A stretch of DNA of 5,856 nt from positions 1 through 5,856 of the forward strand of contig QFOI01000233.1 in NCBI GenBank assembly GCA_003241175.1, written 5' to 3'. Positions 1-5,784 of the stretch are shown one piece after another. The notes under the pieces are model-generated. The model searched no databases, was not told the DNA's origin, and saw only the letters and a list, made by a program, of their open reading frames with translations. The stretch is from Pseudopedobacter saltans (lineage in GTDB: Bacteria; Bacteroidota; Bacteroidia; Chitinophagales; Chitinophagaceae). The translations under genes were made by a program, and so were the position numbers. Each line of letters opens with the position of its first letter. Position 1 is the first letter of the stretch.

Positions 1-794
1 TTGAAACAAGCTATTTTGTATTTTTTTTTTTTATTTTTCTTGACCTCAGAGTTATAGTTTATAACAGGTTCGTCACTAACTGTGCTGTCAAACTCGTCTT
101 CTCCCGCTATGACTTCTAAAGTCTGTGCTACATCTTGTACATTATTCGCAAAAATTCCTATTTGGTCAAATGAGCTAGCATAAGCTATCAAGCCATAACG
201 GGAAATGCGACCGTAACTCGGTTTTAGACCTACAATGCCACAAAAATCTGCAGGTTGACGTACAGAACCTCCGGTATCGCTACCCAAACTGACCATACAC
301 AAACCTGCTTGGACAGCCACCGCTGAACCACCAGACGAACCACCAGGAACTCTCGTGTTGTCTGCAGCGTTGAGGACATTGCCGTAGGCGGAGTTTTCGT
401 TACTACTGCCCATTGCAAATTCGTCACAGTTTTGACGACCGATAATGATAGCGCCTTCTGCCAACAAGCGATCCACAACTGTCGCATTGTAGACACTTTC
501 ATAGCCTTCCAATATTTTGGAGGCGGCGGTTAATCTGTGTCCTTTGTAGGAAATGACATCTTTTAGACCTACGACTACACCATGGAGCTTGCCAATAGAG
601 TGGGTGTTCTTTTGCCTTTCGTTATCCAGAAATTCAGCTCTTAGAAGTGCTTCCTCAGCATACGTTTCCAGAAAAGCGTTGAGATGTTGTTCGGATGAGA
701 TTTTATCCAAAAAATATTGCACGGCTGCCTTACAAGAGGTCTGACCGTGCAATAGCTCTTTATGATATTCCTCAATAGAAGAAAAACTAAACAA
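1..794 (-). CDS. gatA: Aspartyl/glutamyl-tRNA amidotransferase subunit A, 3' end cut by window edge
   Basis: GatA is the amidase subunit of GatCAB. It releases ammonia from glutamine for conversion of Glu-tRNA(Gln) or Asp-tRNA(Asn) to the amidated form in the cytoplasm. The frame is open for 264 codons to the window edge; full GatA is usually near 480 residues. The amidase signature is intact: Lys78 in GLKDV, cis-Ser153 in PGGSSGGSA and nucleophile Ser177 in SDTGGSVRQPA. NCDEFAMGSSNENSAYG (122-138) is diagnostic of GatA rather than a generic amidase. There is no ATG: an in-frame TGA lies 15 nt before the first plausible start, TTG at 794-792, which gives MFSFSSIEEYHKELL, a good GatA N-terminus. 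AAGGA sits only 1 nt before this TTG, too close for a normal Shine-Dalgarno site. The gene starts 26 nt after the tatA stop, so it is probably co-transcribed. Family assignment is secure; the start is inferred. gatB and gatC are not in view. Confidence 0.93.
   Translation of the reverse strand, partial: MFSFSSIEEYHKELLHGQTSCKAAVQYFLDKISSEQHLNAFLETYAEEALLRAEFLDNERQKNTHSIGKLHGVVVGLKDVISYKGHRLTAASKILEGYESVYNATVVDRLLAEGAIIIGRQNCDEFAMGSSNENSAYGNVLNAADNTRVPGGSSGGSAVAVQAGLCMVSLGSDTGGSVRQPADFCGIVGLKPSYGRISRYGLIAYASSFDQIGIFANNVQDVAQTLEVIAGEDEFDSTVSDEPVINYNSEVKKNKKKKYKIACF
21..32 (-). repeat. A12 homopolymer inside gatA (T12 on the plus strand)
   Basis: Twelve consecutive A residues on the coding strand encode Lys255-Lys258 of GatA, within a lysine-rich segment KKNKKKKYK. 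The reading frame before the run (amidase core) and after it (YKIACF, resembling the strand that resumes in GatA homologues) agree at length 12, so the gene appears intact as given. Runs of this length are prone to polymerase slippage. Confidence 0.9.
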
Positions 795-820
795 ATCCTT
801 ATGGGGTTTGAATCAATAAA

Positions 821-1063
821 TTAGTTGGTTGTAGTTGTCGTTGTAGTAGTAACGCTACCGTCTTCATTGGTAGTAACTACTTTTTTGACATCTTTTTCTT
901 TGGCACCTTCCTCGATTTCGCGTCTTACGTTATCTTTTGCATCGTTGAATTCGCGAATACCTTTACCCAATCCACGCATGAACTCAGGAATTTTACGACC
1001 TCCAAAAAGTATCAAAACTGCTAAAATAATCAGAATCCACTCTGATCCTCCGGGCATGCTCAT
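821..1063 (-). CDS. tatA: Sec-independent protein translocase TatA/TatE family subunit
   Basis: TatA forms the membrane assembly that moves folded twin-arginine proteins across the inner membrane together with TatC, which is not in this window. The 80-residue protein has the family order: a short periplasmic N-terminus with polar Glu8 at the start of the membrane helix (about 9-20, WILIILAVLILF), the F20-G21-x-x-K24-I25-P26-E27 hinge (family FGxxKLPE), and an amphipathic helix (about 25-52, GLGKGIREFNDA with Phe39). The tail is charged and then eight consecutive threonines (72-79), which is unusual. Met1 at 1063 is preferred; Met3 is possible, and no Shine-Dalgarno site helps to choose. Size and the lack of an extended C-terminus fit TatA/E better than TatB. 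gatA follows after 26 nt. Confidence 0.93.
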   Translation of the reverse strand: MSMPGGSEWILIILAVLILFGGRKIPEFMRGLGKGIREFNDAKDNVRREIEEGAKEKDVKKVVTTNEDGSVTTTTTTTTN

Positions 1064-1081
1064 AATTAAAAATTTAGAATG

Positions 1082-1110
1082 CGAAAATAGAATATAAAGT
1101 TCAAATAAAA
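1082..1110 (-). promoter_or_regulatory. Weak candidate promoter for tatA
   Basis: On the minus strand, TATTTTCG (1089-1082) differs from the Bacteroidota -7 box TAnnTTTG at one specified base. TTTT (1110-1107) lies 17 nt upstream as a poor -33 element. The box ends 18 nt before the tatA ATG, similar to the 21 nt seen at rplS and the dipeptidase. The region is AT-rich, so a chance match is quite possible. The -33 part overlaps the U-tract of the proposed upstream terminator. Confidence 0.3.
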
Positions 1111-1146
1111 CGATAAAAATATTGGAACCTTCGATTATTGGTTCAA
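1107..1146 (-). terminator. Candidate intrinsic terminator between rplS and tatA
   Basis: In minus-strand RNA, UUGAACC (1146-1140) can pair with GGUUC plus AA (1129-1125 and 1123-1122), with one bulged C at 1124 and a 10-nt loop. A U-rich stretch follows immediately (AUUUUUAUCGUUUU, 1121-1108). It lies about 65 nt after the rplS stop. The stem is short and interrupted, so termination may be partial. Confidence 0.4.
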
Positions 1147-1152
1147 GCAGAA

Positions 1153-1179
1153 TAGGCGAAGCCTTGATGACTCCGCCTA
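1153..1179 (-). other. Stable hairpin in the rplS 3' region
   Basis: Minus-strand RNA UAGGCGGAG (1179-1171) pairs along its full length with CUUCGCCUA (1161-1153), giving nine pairs including one G-U wobble around a 9-nt loop. Read as plus-strand RNA, the same position becomes an A-C mismatch, which suggests the structure acts in the minus-strand transcript. It starts 33 nt after the rplS stop. No strong U-tract follows directly, so a 3'-end-stabilising or processing role, or the first half of a tandem terminator, fits better than a classic terminator. Confidence 0.5.
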
Positions 1180-1212
1180 CAATATTTTATCGATAATAGA
1201 TCATCAATAGAT

Positions 1213-1563
1213 TTAGAATCTTTTTTCTTTGATTCTTGCTCTCTTACCGCTGCGTTCACGTAAATAGAACAATTTCGCACGACGAACTTTACCTACTTTG
1301 TTCAAAACGATAGAATCTACGTTTGGTGAAGCAAATGGGAAAAGTCTTTCGACACCGATACCTTCAGAAATTTTACGAACGGTAAAAGTTGCAGTTCCAG
1401 CCTGGCCTTGTATTTTGATTACATCGCCACGGAAGCTCTGGATACGCTCTTTACCACCTTCCACAATTTTATAGTTAACGGTGATATTGTCTCCCGCTTT
1501 AAATTTTGGAAATTCCTTGATGGATGTCAACTGCTCGTGCACAAAGTTAACTGCTGCGCTCAT
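1213..1563 (-). CDS. rplS: 50S ribosomal protein L19
   Basis: L19 sits in the large subunit at the interface with the 30S subunit. The 116-residue product has the family's hallmark segments: an N-terminal helix (NFVHEQL), FKAGDNITVNYKIVEG, ERIQSFRGDVIKIQG, the TATFTVRKIS strand and the basic C-terminus KVGKVRRAKLFYLRERSGK followed by ARIKEKRF. Length matches the usual 110-120 residues. The frame could be extended eight codons to a TTG at 1587, but that TTG is the end of the -7 promoter box, so the ATG at 1563 (MSAAVNFVHEQL) is chosen. The gene appears monocistronic: it has its own promoter, lies 142 nt from the dipeptidase stop, and is followed by two hairpins before tatA. The usual rimM-trmD neighbours of proteobacterial rplS are absent here. 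Confidence 0.98.
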   Translation of the reverse strand: MSAAVNFVHEQLTSIKEFPKFKAGDNITVNYKIVEGGKERIQSFRGDVIKIQGQAGTATFTVRKISEGIGVERLFPFASPNVDSIVLNKVGKVRRAKLFYLRERSGKRARIKEKRF

Positions 1564-1584
1564 TGCTAAAAAATTTAAGGACTG

Positions 1585-1617
1585 CAAAGGTAAGTAGAAA
1601 AAAGGAAACCGACCAAA
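1585..1617 (-). promoter_or_regulatory. rplS promoter, Bacteroidota type
   Basis: On the minus strand, TTTG (1617-1614) and TACCTTTG (1592-1585) are separated by 21 nt and match both boxes of the Bacteroidota consensus (TTTG / TAnnTTTG) exactly. The box ends 21 nt before the ATG, which predicts a short leader of roughly 15 nt, TTAAATTTTTTAGCA, with no Shine-Dalgarno site. Confidence 0.8.
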
Positions 1618-1705
1618 GAAAATACTTTTTTTTATAATCCTCCTGCTATTCTATCCACATTTGCTTAAAAATCAAAAACTTATAATTCCAAGATTACTCT
1701 TTTAT

Positions 1706-3082
1706 CTATGCTTTCAATTCTGCATAGTATTTAAAGAAGTAAGGTATCGTTTCAATTCCTTTATAAAAATTCTTCAGTCCGTATTTTTCATTTGGACTGT
1801 GCAAGTTGTCACTATCCAAACCAAATCCCATCAAAACAGTACTGATGCCCAATACGGACTCAAACAAAGAAGTAATAGGAATAGATCCTCCTCCACGTAC
1901 AGGAATGGGCGTTTTGCCAAACGTTGTTTCGATGGCTTTTTGGGCAGCTTTGTATTCCGTACTGTCAATTGGTGTCACATAAGGATCTCCACCATGATCT
2001 GGAGTTACCTTTATCGTTACCGATTTTGGAGCTACTTTTTGTAAATAAGCAATCACCATTTCCGTAATTTTGTCACTGGATTGGTGAGGAACCAATCGGA
2101 AACTGATTTTTGCAAAAGCCTTGGATGGCAAAACAGTTTTGGCGCCTTCGCCTGTAAATCCTCCCCATATACCATTCACATCCATCGTAGGTCTGATTCC
2201 GGTACGTTCCAATGTGGTGAATCCTTTTTCACCTTGTATTTCGGCAACGCCAAGATCTTTTTTGTATTCTTCTTCGTTGTAATCAGCTTTGTTTATTTCA
2301 GATCTTTCCGCATCGCTAAGAATATCGACATCATCGTAAAAACCAGGAATGGTAATGTGGTTGTTTTCATCATGCATTCCTGCAATCAATTTGGCCAATA
2401 CATTAATAGGATTACCCACTGCTCCACCATAAACACCACTATGCAAATCGCGGTTTGGCCCAGTTACTTCCACTTGTAAATAAGAAAGTCCTCTAACGCC
2501 AGCATCAATACTAGGATTTTCCAGACTTTGCATGGATGTATCACTAATCAATACAACATCCGCTTTCAACAGATCCTTGTGTTCTTGAAGGAAAGGTTTT
2601 AGATTAGGTGAACCGACTTCTTCTTCTCCTTCAAAAATGAATTTTACATTTAAGGGAATCGTATTGGTTTTGCTTAATGTTTCAAATGCCTTAACATGCA
2701 TGAAAAACTGTCCTTTGTCATCCGCCGTTCCACGACCATAAAGGTTTCCATCTTCCTTCAAAGTTGGCTCAAATGGATCCGTATCCCATAATTCAATTGG
2801 ATCTACAGGTTGCACATCATAATGTCCATAAACCAATACTGTTGGTTTGCTTGGGTCTATAATTTTTTCACCGTAAACAACAGGATGCCCTTTTGTGTCA
2901 AAAATTTCTGCTTTGTCAACTCCCGCAGAGATTAATTGTTGTTGTACGTATTCTGCTGCTTTTCCCATATCAGCTTTGTGCTCGCTGCTAGAACTGACAC
3001 TTGGGATACGCAATAATCCTTTCAGTTCTTCCAGAAATCTTTCTTTGTTTTCCTCCTGGTATATCTTCCATATTTCAGACAT
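1706..3082 (-). CDS. M20-family metallodipeptidase (CNDP/PepV-like), cytosolic
   Basis: This is probably a broad-specificity zinc dipeptidase that finishes peptide breakdown in the cytoplasm; no signal peptide is seen. The 458-residue length is typical. By comparison with human CNDP2, the metal ligands and catalytic residues are all present: His87 in GHYDVQP, bridging Asp121 in GRGTADDKGQ, general base Glu154 and ligand Glu155 in EGEEEVGS, Asp181 in LISDTSMQ and His428 in DNLHSPNEK. The lid/dimerisation domain (about 200-360) carries His214 in DLHSGVYGG, which in this family reaches into the partner active site. The frame extends to a TTG at 3106, but that codon lies in the -7 box of the promoter, so the ATG at 3082 (MSEIWKIYQEEN) is used. 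The cation transporter ends 80 nt upstream. True substrates cannot be read from sequence; a succinyl-diaminopimelate desuccinylase or ArgE role is less likely given the CNDP-type motifs. Confidence 0.93.
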   Translation of the reverse strand: MSEIWKIYQEENKERFLEELKGLLRIPSVSSSSEHKADMGKAAEYVQQQLISAGVDKAEIFDTKGHPVVYGEKIIDPSKPTVLVYGHYDVQPVDPIELWDTDPFEPTLKEDGNLYGRGTADDKGQFFMHVKAFETLSKTNTIPLNVKFIFEGEEEVGSPNLKPFLQEHKDLLKADVVLISDTSMQSLENPSIDAGVRGLSYLQVEVTGPNRDLHSGVYGGAVGNPINVLAKLIAGMHDENNHITIPGFYDDVDILSDAERSEINKADYNEEEYKKDLGVAEIQGEKGFTTLERTGIRPTMDVNGIWGGFTGEGAKTVLPSKAFAKISFRLVPHQSSDKITEMVIAYLQKVAPKSVTIKVTPDHGGDPYVTPIDSTEYKAAQKAIETTFGKTPIPVRGGGSIPITSLFESVLGISTVLMGFGLDSDNLHSPNEKYGLKNFYKGIETIPYFFKYYAELKA

Positions 3083-3103
3083 GACAAATATTTTTTGTGG
3101 CTT

Positions 3104-3135
3104 CAAAGGTAGCGGATTTGAAAAGTAAAAAGAAA
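3104..3135 (-). promoter_or_regulatory. Dipeptidase promoter, Bacteroidota type
   Basis: On the minus strand, TACCTTTG (3111-3104) matches the -7 consensus exactly and is identical to the rplS box. TTTC (3135-3132), 20 nt upstream, is a three-of-four match to the -33 element. The box ends 21 nt before the ATG, the same distance as at rplS. The -33 region overlaps the proposed terminator of the upstream transporter gene. Confidence 0.65.
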
Positions 3136-3163
3136 CGATAAATCGTTAATACTGTTAGGTATT
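3121..3163 (-). terminator. Candidate intrinsic terminator of the cation transporter gene
   Basis: Minus-strand RNA has AACGA-UUUA-UCGUU (3147-3134) followed by UCUUUUUACUUUU (3133-3121). A second small stem, AAUAC/GUAUU (3163-3148), lies just upstream and overlaps the transporter stop codon. The stems are only five AT-rich pairs, so this is a weak but well-placed terminator. Confidence 0.4.
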
Positions 3164-4146
3164 TATGCAGAATGTTGTTTCGGGCTCAAGACATCTTTCA
3201 CGTTCCAGGGAAGCCTTTTGACGAAAGCTTTTTTACGGACTGTACAGTCTGTTTTTGTACAAATGGTGCAACTCCATTCCCTACACGGATCCAGATGCAT
3301 GTTAAACTCTATTTGGCTAGGGAAAGTTTCGCCAACTATTTTTTGTAGATTGGAAACTTCTTCATGCGCCTCTTCCACTGTAAGGAAATACGGTACAGTC
3401 AAGTGTCCGTCAATATGTAAACGACTACCGTATTTCACTACTTTAAGATTGTGTATATCAATCCAATTGGCGACTCTGTGGTCTTCCATTATTTGAATGA
3501 TTTCTTTCAATACGGAAAGGTCTGCTTCGTCCATGATTCCCGCCAAAGATCTTCGTAGTATCTTATAACCGTTGTAGATGATCAACAACCCCAAAAAGAT
3601 GGCTATGACACGATCTAACCAATATTGTTTGGTAAATAAAATAACAAGTAATCCAACAATAACAGCAATGGTGGAATAGGTATCGATCATCAAGTGCTTG
3701 CCACTTGCCTCAATCGCCAAGGAATTGTTTCTCCTCCCTTTTCGAACACAATAAAGTCCCAAAACGTAATTGACGATTGCAGTGAATGCTACTAAATAGA
3801 GACCATTGTCCAAATGGGTAACTGGCGTGTGTACCGAAAAATCTTTTAAAGCATTGTACAGGATTAGTCCTCCAGCAATCAAAATCATCAGTCCTTCCAC
3901 TCCAGCAGAAATGAATTCAGCTTTTCCATGTCCATAAGGATGGTCAACGTCTTTGGGTTTTGCGGCGATAAACAAGCTGTACAGTCCAATAAAGCCAGCT
4001 GCTACGTTAACAATACTTTCAAGTGCATCTGCCAATATAGAAACAGATCTGGTGATGTACCACGCAACTAATTTGACGATGAAAAGTAAAACGGATAAGG
4101 AACATATCCATTTTTGGATCTTATAATTCTCTTGTTCTGTGTTCAA
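3163..4146 (-). CDS. Cation diffusion facilitator (CDF) transporter with Cys-rich tail
   Basis: CDF proteins export divalent metals (Zn, Fe, Mn, Co, Cd) from the cytoplasm in exchange for protons, as inner-membrane dimers. The 327-residue protein has about six membrane segments (near 11-33, 38-61, 79-102, 113-133, 156-173, 178-194) and a cytoplasmic domain from about 205. Aligned to E. coli FieF, membrane site A is Glu43, Asn47, His151 and Asp155, where FieF has Asp, Asp, His and Asp. The second site keeps Asp66, His69 and His73 in the HPYGHGKAE motif, and the cytoplasmic site keeps His232, His248, His284 and Asp286 (HLDPC). A tail follows with Cys288, Cys293, Cys296 and Cys301. There is no ATG near the N-terminus. 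TTG at 4155 is too close to the -7 box (10 nt); TTG at 4146 leaves 19 nt and gives MNTEQENYKIQKW, so it is preferred. Metal specificity is unknown. Confidence 0.9.
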   Translation of the reverse strand: MNTEQENYKIQKWICSLSVLLFIVKLVAWYITRSVSILADALESIVNVAAGFIGLYSLFIAAKPKDVDHPYGHGKAEFISAGVEGLMILIAGGLILYNALKDFSVHTPVTHLDNGLYLVAFTAIVNYVLGLYCVRKGRRNNSLAIEASGKHLMIDTYSTIAVIVGLLVILFTKQYWLDRVIAIFLGLLIIYNGYKILRRSLAGIMDEADLSVLKEIIQIMEDHRVANWIDIHNLKVVKYGSRLHIDGHLTVPYFLTVEEAHEEVSNLQKIVGETFPSQIEFNMHLDPCREWSCTICTKTDCTVRKKAFVKRLPWNVKDVLSPKQHSA

Positions 4147-4165
4147 AAGATACAATTTGGGAGGA

Positions 4166-4196
4166 CAAAAGTATCTATAAAAGGCTGGAAAGAAAA
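4166..4196 (-). promoter_or_regulatory. Candidate promoter of the cation transporter gene
   Basis: On the minus strand, TACTTTTG (4173-4166) matches TAnnTTTG at every specified base. TTTT (4196-4193), 19 nt upstream, is a partial -33 match. It sits in the 56-nt gap after the permease stop. It predicts a transcript start near 4159, which makes translation from TTG 4155 nearly leaderless and favours TTG 4146. Confidence 0.55.
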
Positions 4197-4202
4197 GAAT
4201 AT

Positions 4203-5693
4203 TTATGCAGATTTATCCTCTTGTAGCATTTCTTCAGAATTTTCGAAATCCTTTGCTTTCTTTTTAGCCTTTATGCCCAATTTGCTTCGTATGTATTTGG
4301 TTACACGGTACCATTTTTCTTTACTGAACAATTCTGCATCGTTCAATGCTTTAACCATTAGAAATGCTCCTATTGGCAACAAAACCGCAGAAGACAGCCA
4401 CATCCCTTCCCAAGCGGAAACTACACCTTGCTTGGCAATCTTTTCACCAATGGTGTTGAAAAGGTAAAAAAGCACAAAGAAAATAATGGCAAAGAGCAAC
4501 GGTGTTCCCAAACCTCCTTTTCGGATGATGGAGCCTAATGGTGCACCAATCAGAAACAGGAGTAGACAAGCAGCCGAAAGTGTAAATTTACGATGCCATT
4601 CGATCTGGTATTTTCTAAAGTTTTCTCCGGCGGCAACATAATCGTTTTTGAGAATGTTTACCGAATTTTTCATCTGTTGAAGATTATTGGTAATACGGTG
4701 GCCGACATCCACTTTCATCGAGTCAGACAAAAGGTCTGCGTAGGATTTGACGTTTTTCTTTGTTTGAAGTGTCTTATTTTTAGTCCAAGAGCTGTCTTGG
4801 TATCTGGCAAATAGAGCATAAGGTCCTAACTCGATCTTTGAACGCAGATAAAATATGGTATCTCCTCTATGAAGAGAATCAATAGCCGGACCCAATTGTC
4901 CCAAAGTAAACATTTTGGGGTCTGACTTGAAACCTTCTTCATTAGATTCCCCTAATTTCAAACTACTGAGATCCAATACTTTATGATATTCCTTGAAACC
5001 CATTCTTGTGAATTGGGTATTGAGTGTATTGCTAGCACCGCTTTCTTCGTAACGCCATCCATCTTTCAAAACGAAAAGTAAACTCAGCTTGTCAGGCGTG
5101 CTGGACATGGTACCAGTCTTGGCAATCAGGATATTGTCTTGCAAACCGACATTTTTTTCGAAAATGACCACATCGTGGATTGTTTTGTTGTCTTTGTCTT
5201 TTTTCCCAATTTTAATGACAAAACCATCTAATTTACTGTAAAATGTACCTTCTTTGATATCAAAAGCAGGTTTGGCCGTAATAATATCATACTTGAGACG
5301 TGTCATTTTGAGATTGACGACAGGTATAATGTTATTGGAAAAAACAAAAGCAACACCGCTCAATATAATAGTGACCACCAAAAGCGGACGCATAAAACGA
5401 GTCAGTGGAATACCGGCAGATTTAATGGCAACGAGTTCAAATGATTCTCCTAGATTCCCAAATGTCATGATCGAAGATAGCAACAAAGCCAATGGCAACG
5501 CAAGCGGAATACAAGTTGCCGCAACATACCCAATCAATTTGAATATTGTTCCGAGATCCAAGCCTTTTCCGACCATGTCGTCAATATACAGCCAGAAAAA
5601 CTGCATAACCAATACGAAAAGAGCAATCAGAAAGGTAGCCACGAAGGGCCCTACGAAAGCCCTCAATATAAGTGTATCTAATTTCTTAAACAT
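4203..5693 (-). CDS. LptF/LptG (YjgP/YjgQ) family permease of the LPS export machine
   Basis: LptF and LptG form the inner-membrane part of the LptB2FG transporter, which extracts lipopolysaccharide and passes it to LptC/LptA. The 496-residue protein shows the family plan: membrane helices near 10-37, 50-78 and 102-124, a long beta-rich periplasmic domain (about 125-365), then helices near 370-390, 397-418 and 428-449. Family signatures are the cytoplasmic segment ESFELVAIKSAGIPLTRFMR (83-102), which contacts the ATPase, and EWHRKFTLSAACLLLFLIGA with PLGS (365-387). The length exceeds the roughly 360 residues of E. coli LptF/LptG, mainly through the larger periplasmic domain and a charged C-terminal tail (about 458-496), as is common for Bacteroidota homologues from memory. 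LptF and LptG cannot be told apart here and no second permease is adjacent. The ATG at 5693 begins MFKKLDTLILRAFVGPF, a natural start. The gene is transcribed away from the right-hand gene. Confidence 0.93.
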   Translation of the reverse strand: MFKKLDTLILRAFVGPFVATFLIALFVLVMQFFWLYIDDMVGKGLDLGTIFKLIGYVAATCIPLALPLALLLSSIMTFGNLGESFELVAIKSAGIPLTRFMRPLLVVTIILSGVAFVFSNNIIPVVNLKMTRLKYDIITAKPAFDIKEGTFYSKLDGFVIKIGKKDKDNKTIHDVVIFEKNVGLQDNILIAKTGTMSSTPDKLSLLFVLKDGWRYEESGASNTLNTQFTRMGFKEYHKVLDLSSLKLGESNEEGFKSDPKMFTLGQLGPAIDSLHRGDTIFYLRSKIELGPYALFARYQDSSWTKNKTLQTKKNVKSYADLLSDSMKVDVGHRITNNLQQMKNSVNILKNDYVAAGENFRKYQIEWHRKFTLSAACLLLFLIGAPLGSIIRKGGLGTPLLFAIIFFVLFYLFNTIGEKIAKQGVVSAWEGMWLSSAVLLPIGAFLMVKALNDAELFSKEKWYRVTKYIRSKLGIKAKKKAKDFENSEEMLQEDKSA

Positions 5694-5713
5694 GATGCCT
5701 ACCTAGTACAAGG

Positions 5714-5766
5714 GTTCGAAGATGCAACTTTTTCTGATATTTACACAGTAATCAGATCTTTCGAAC
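5714..5766. repeat. Bulged inverted repeat in the divergent intergenic region
   Basis: GTTCGAAGAT (5714-5723) is complementary to ATCTTTCGAAC (5756-5766) with one extra base in the right arm. Inside it, TCTGAT (5733-5738) pairs with ATCAGA (5751-5756), sharing base 5756 with the outer arm. The right arm 5751-5766 is therefore nearly fully paired, while the left side has a bulge of about nine bases (5724-5732). It lies between the two divergent starts and could be an operator or an RNA structure in either leader. Confidence 0.55.
5717..5747 (-). promoter_or_regulatory. Very tentative promoter of the LptF/LptG-family gene
   Basis: On the minus strand, CATCTTCG (5724-5717) matches four of six specified -7 positions. 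TGTG (5747-5744), 19 nt upstream, is a three-of-four -33 match. The box ends 23 nt before the ATG, close to the spacing at other promoters here. The match is poor and rests mainly on position. Confidence 0.2.
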
Positions 5767-5784
5767 AAATTTTTATGATTTTGA

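Noticed and set aside
230..502. Minus-strand frame of 90 codons as a possible separate gene or frameshifted gatA
   Set aside because: It is the +1 shadow of gatA; the true GatA frame is continuous from 794 to the window edge with all motifs, so no frameshift is needed.
825..1097. Plus-strand frame starting with a run of valines
   Set aside because: The valine run is simply the complement of the TatA threonine codons.
1201..1212. Imperfect direct repeat ATCTATT near the rplS stop
   Set aside because: Two short AT-rich copies are expected by chance in this composition.
2081..2479. Plus-strand open frame of 132 codons opposite the dipeptidase
   Set aside because: It overlaps the catalytic and lid domains of an intact M20 enzyme; its composition reflects the complementary strand.
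3083..3106. Eight-residue N-terminal extension of the dipeptidase
   Set aside because: The TTG lies in the -7 promoter box and would precede the expected transcript start.
5254..5706. Plus-strand open frame of 150 codons opposite the LPS permease
   Set aside because: It is fully antisense to a strongly supported membrane protein, has no recognisable domain, and looks like a codon shadow.
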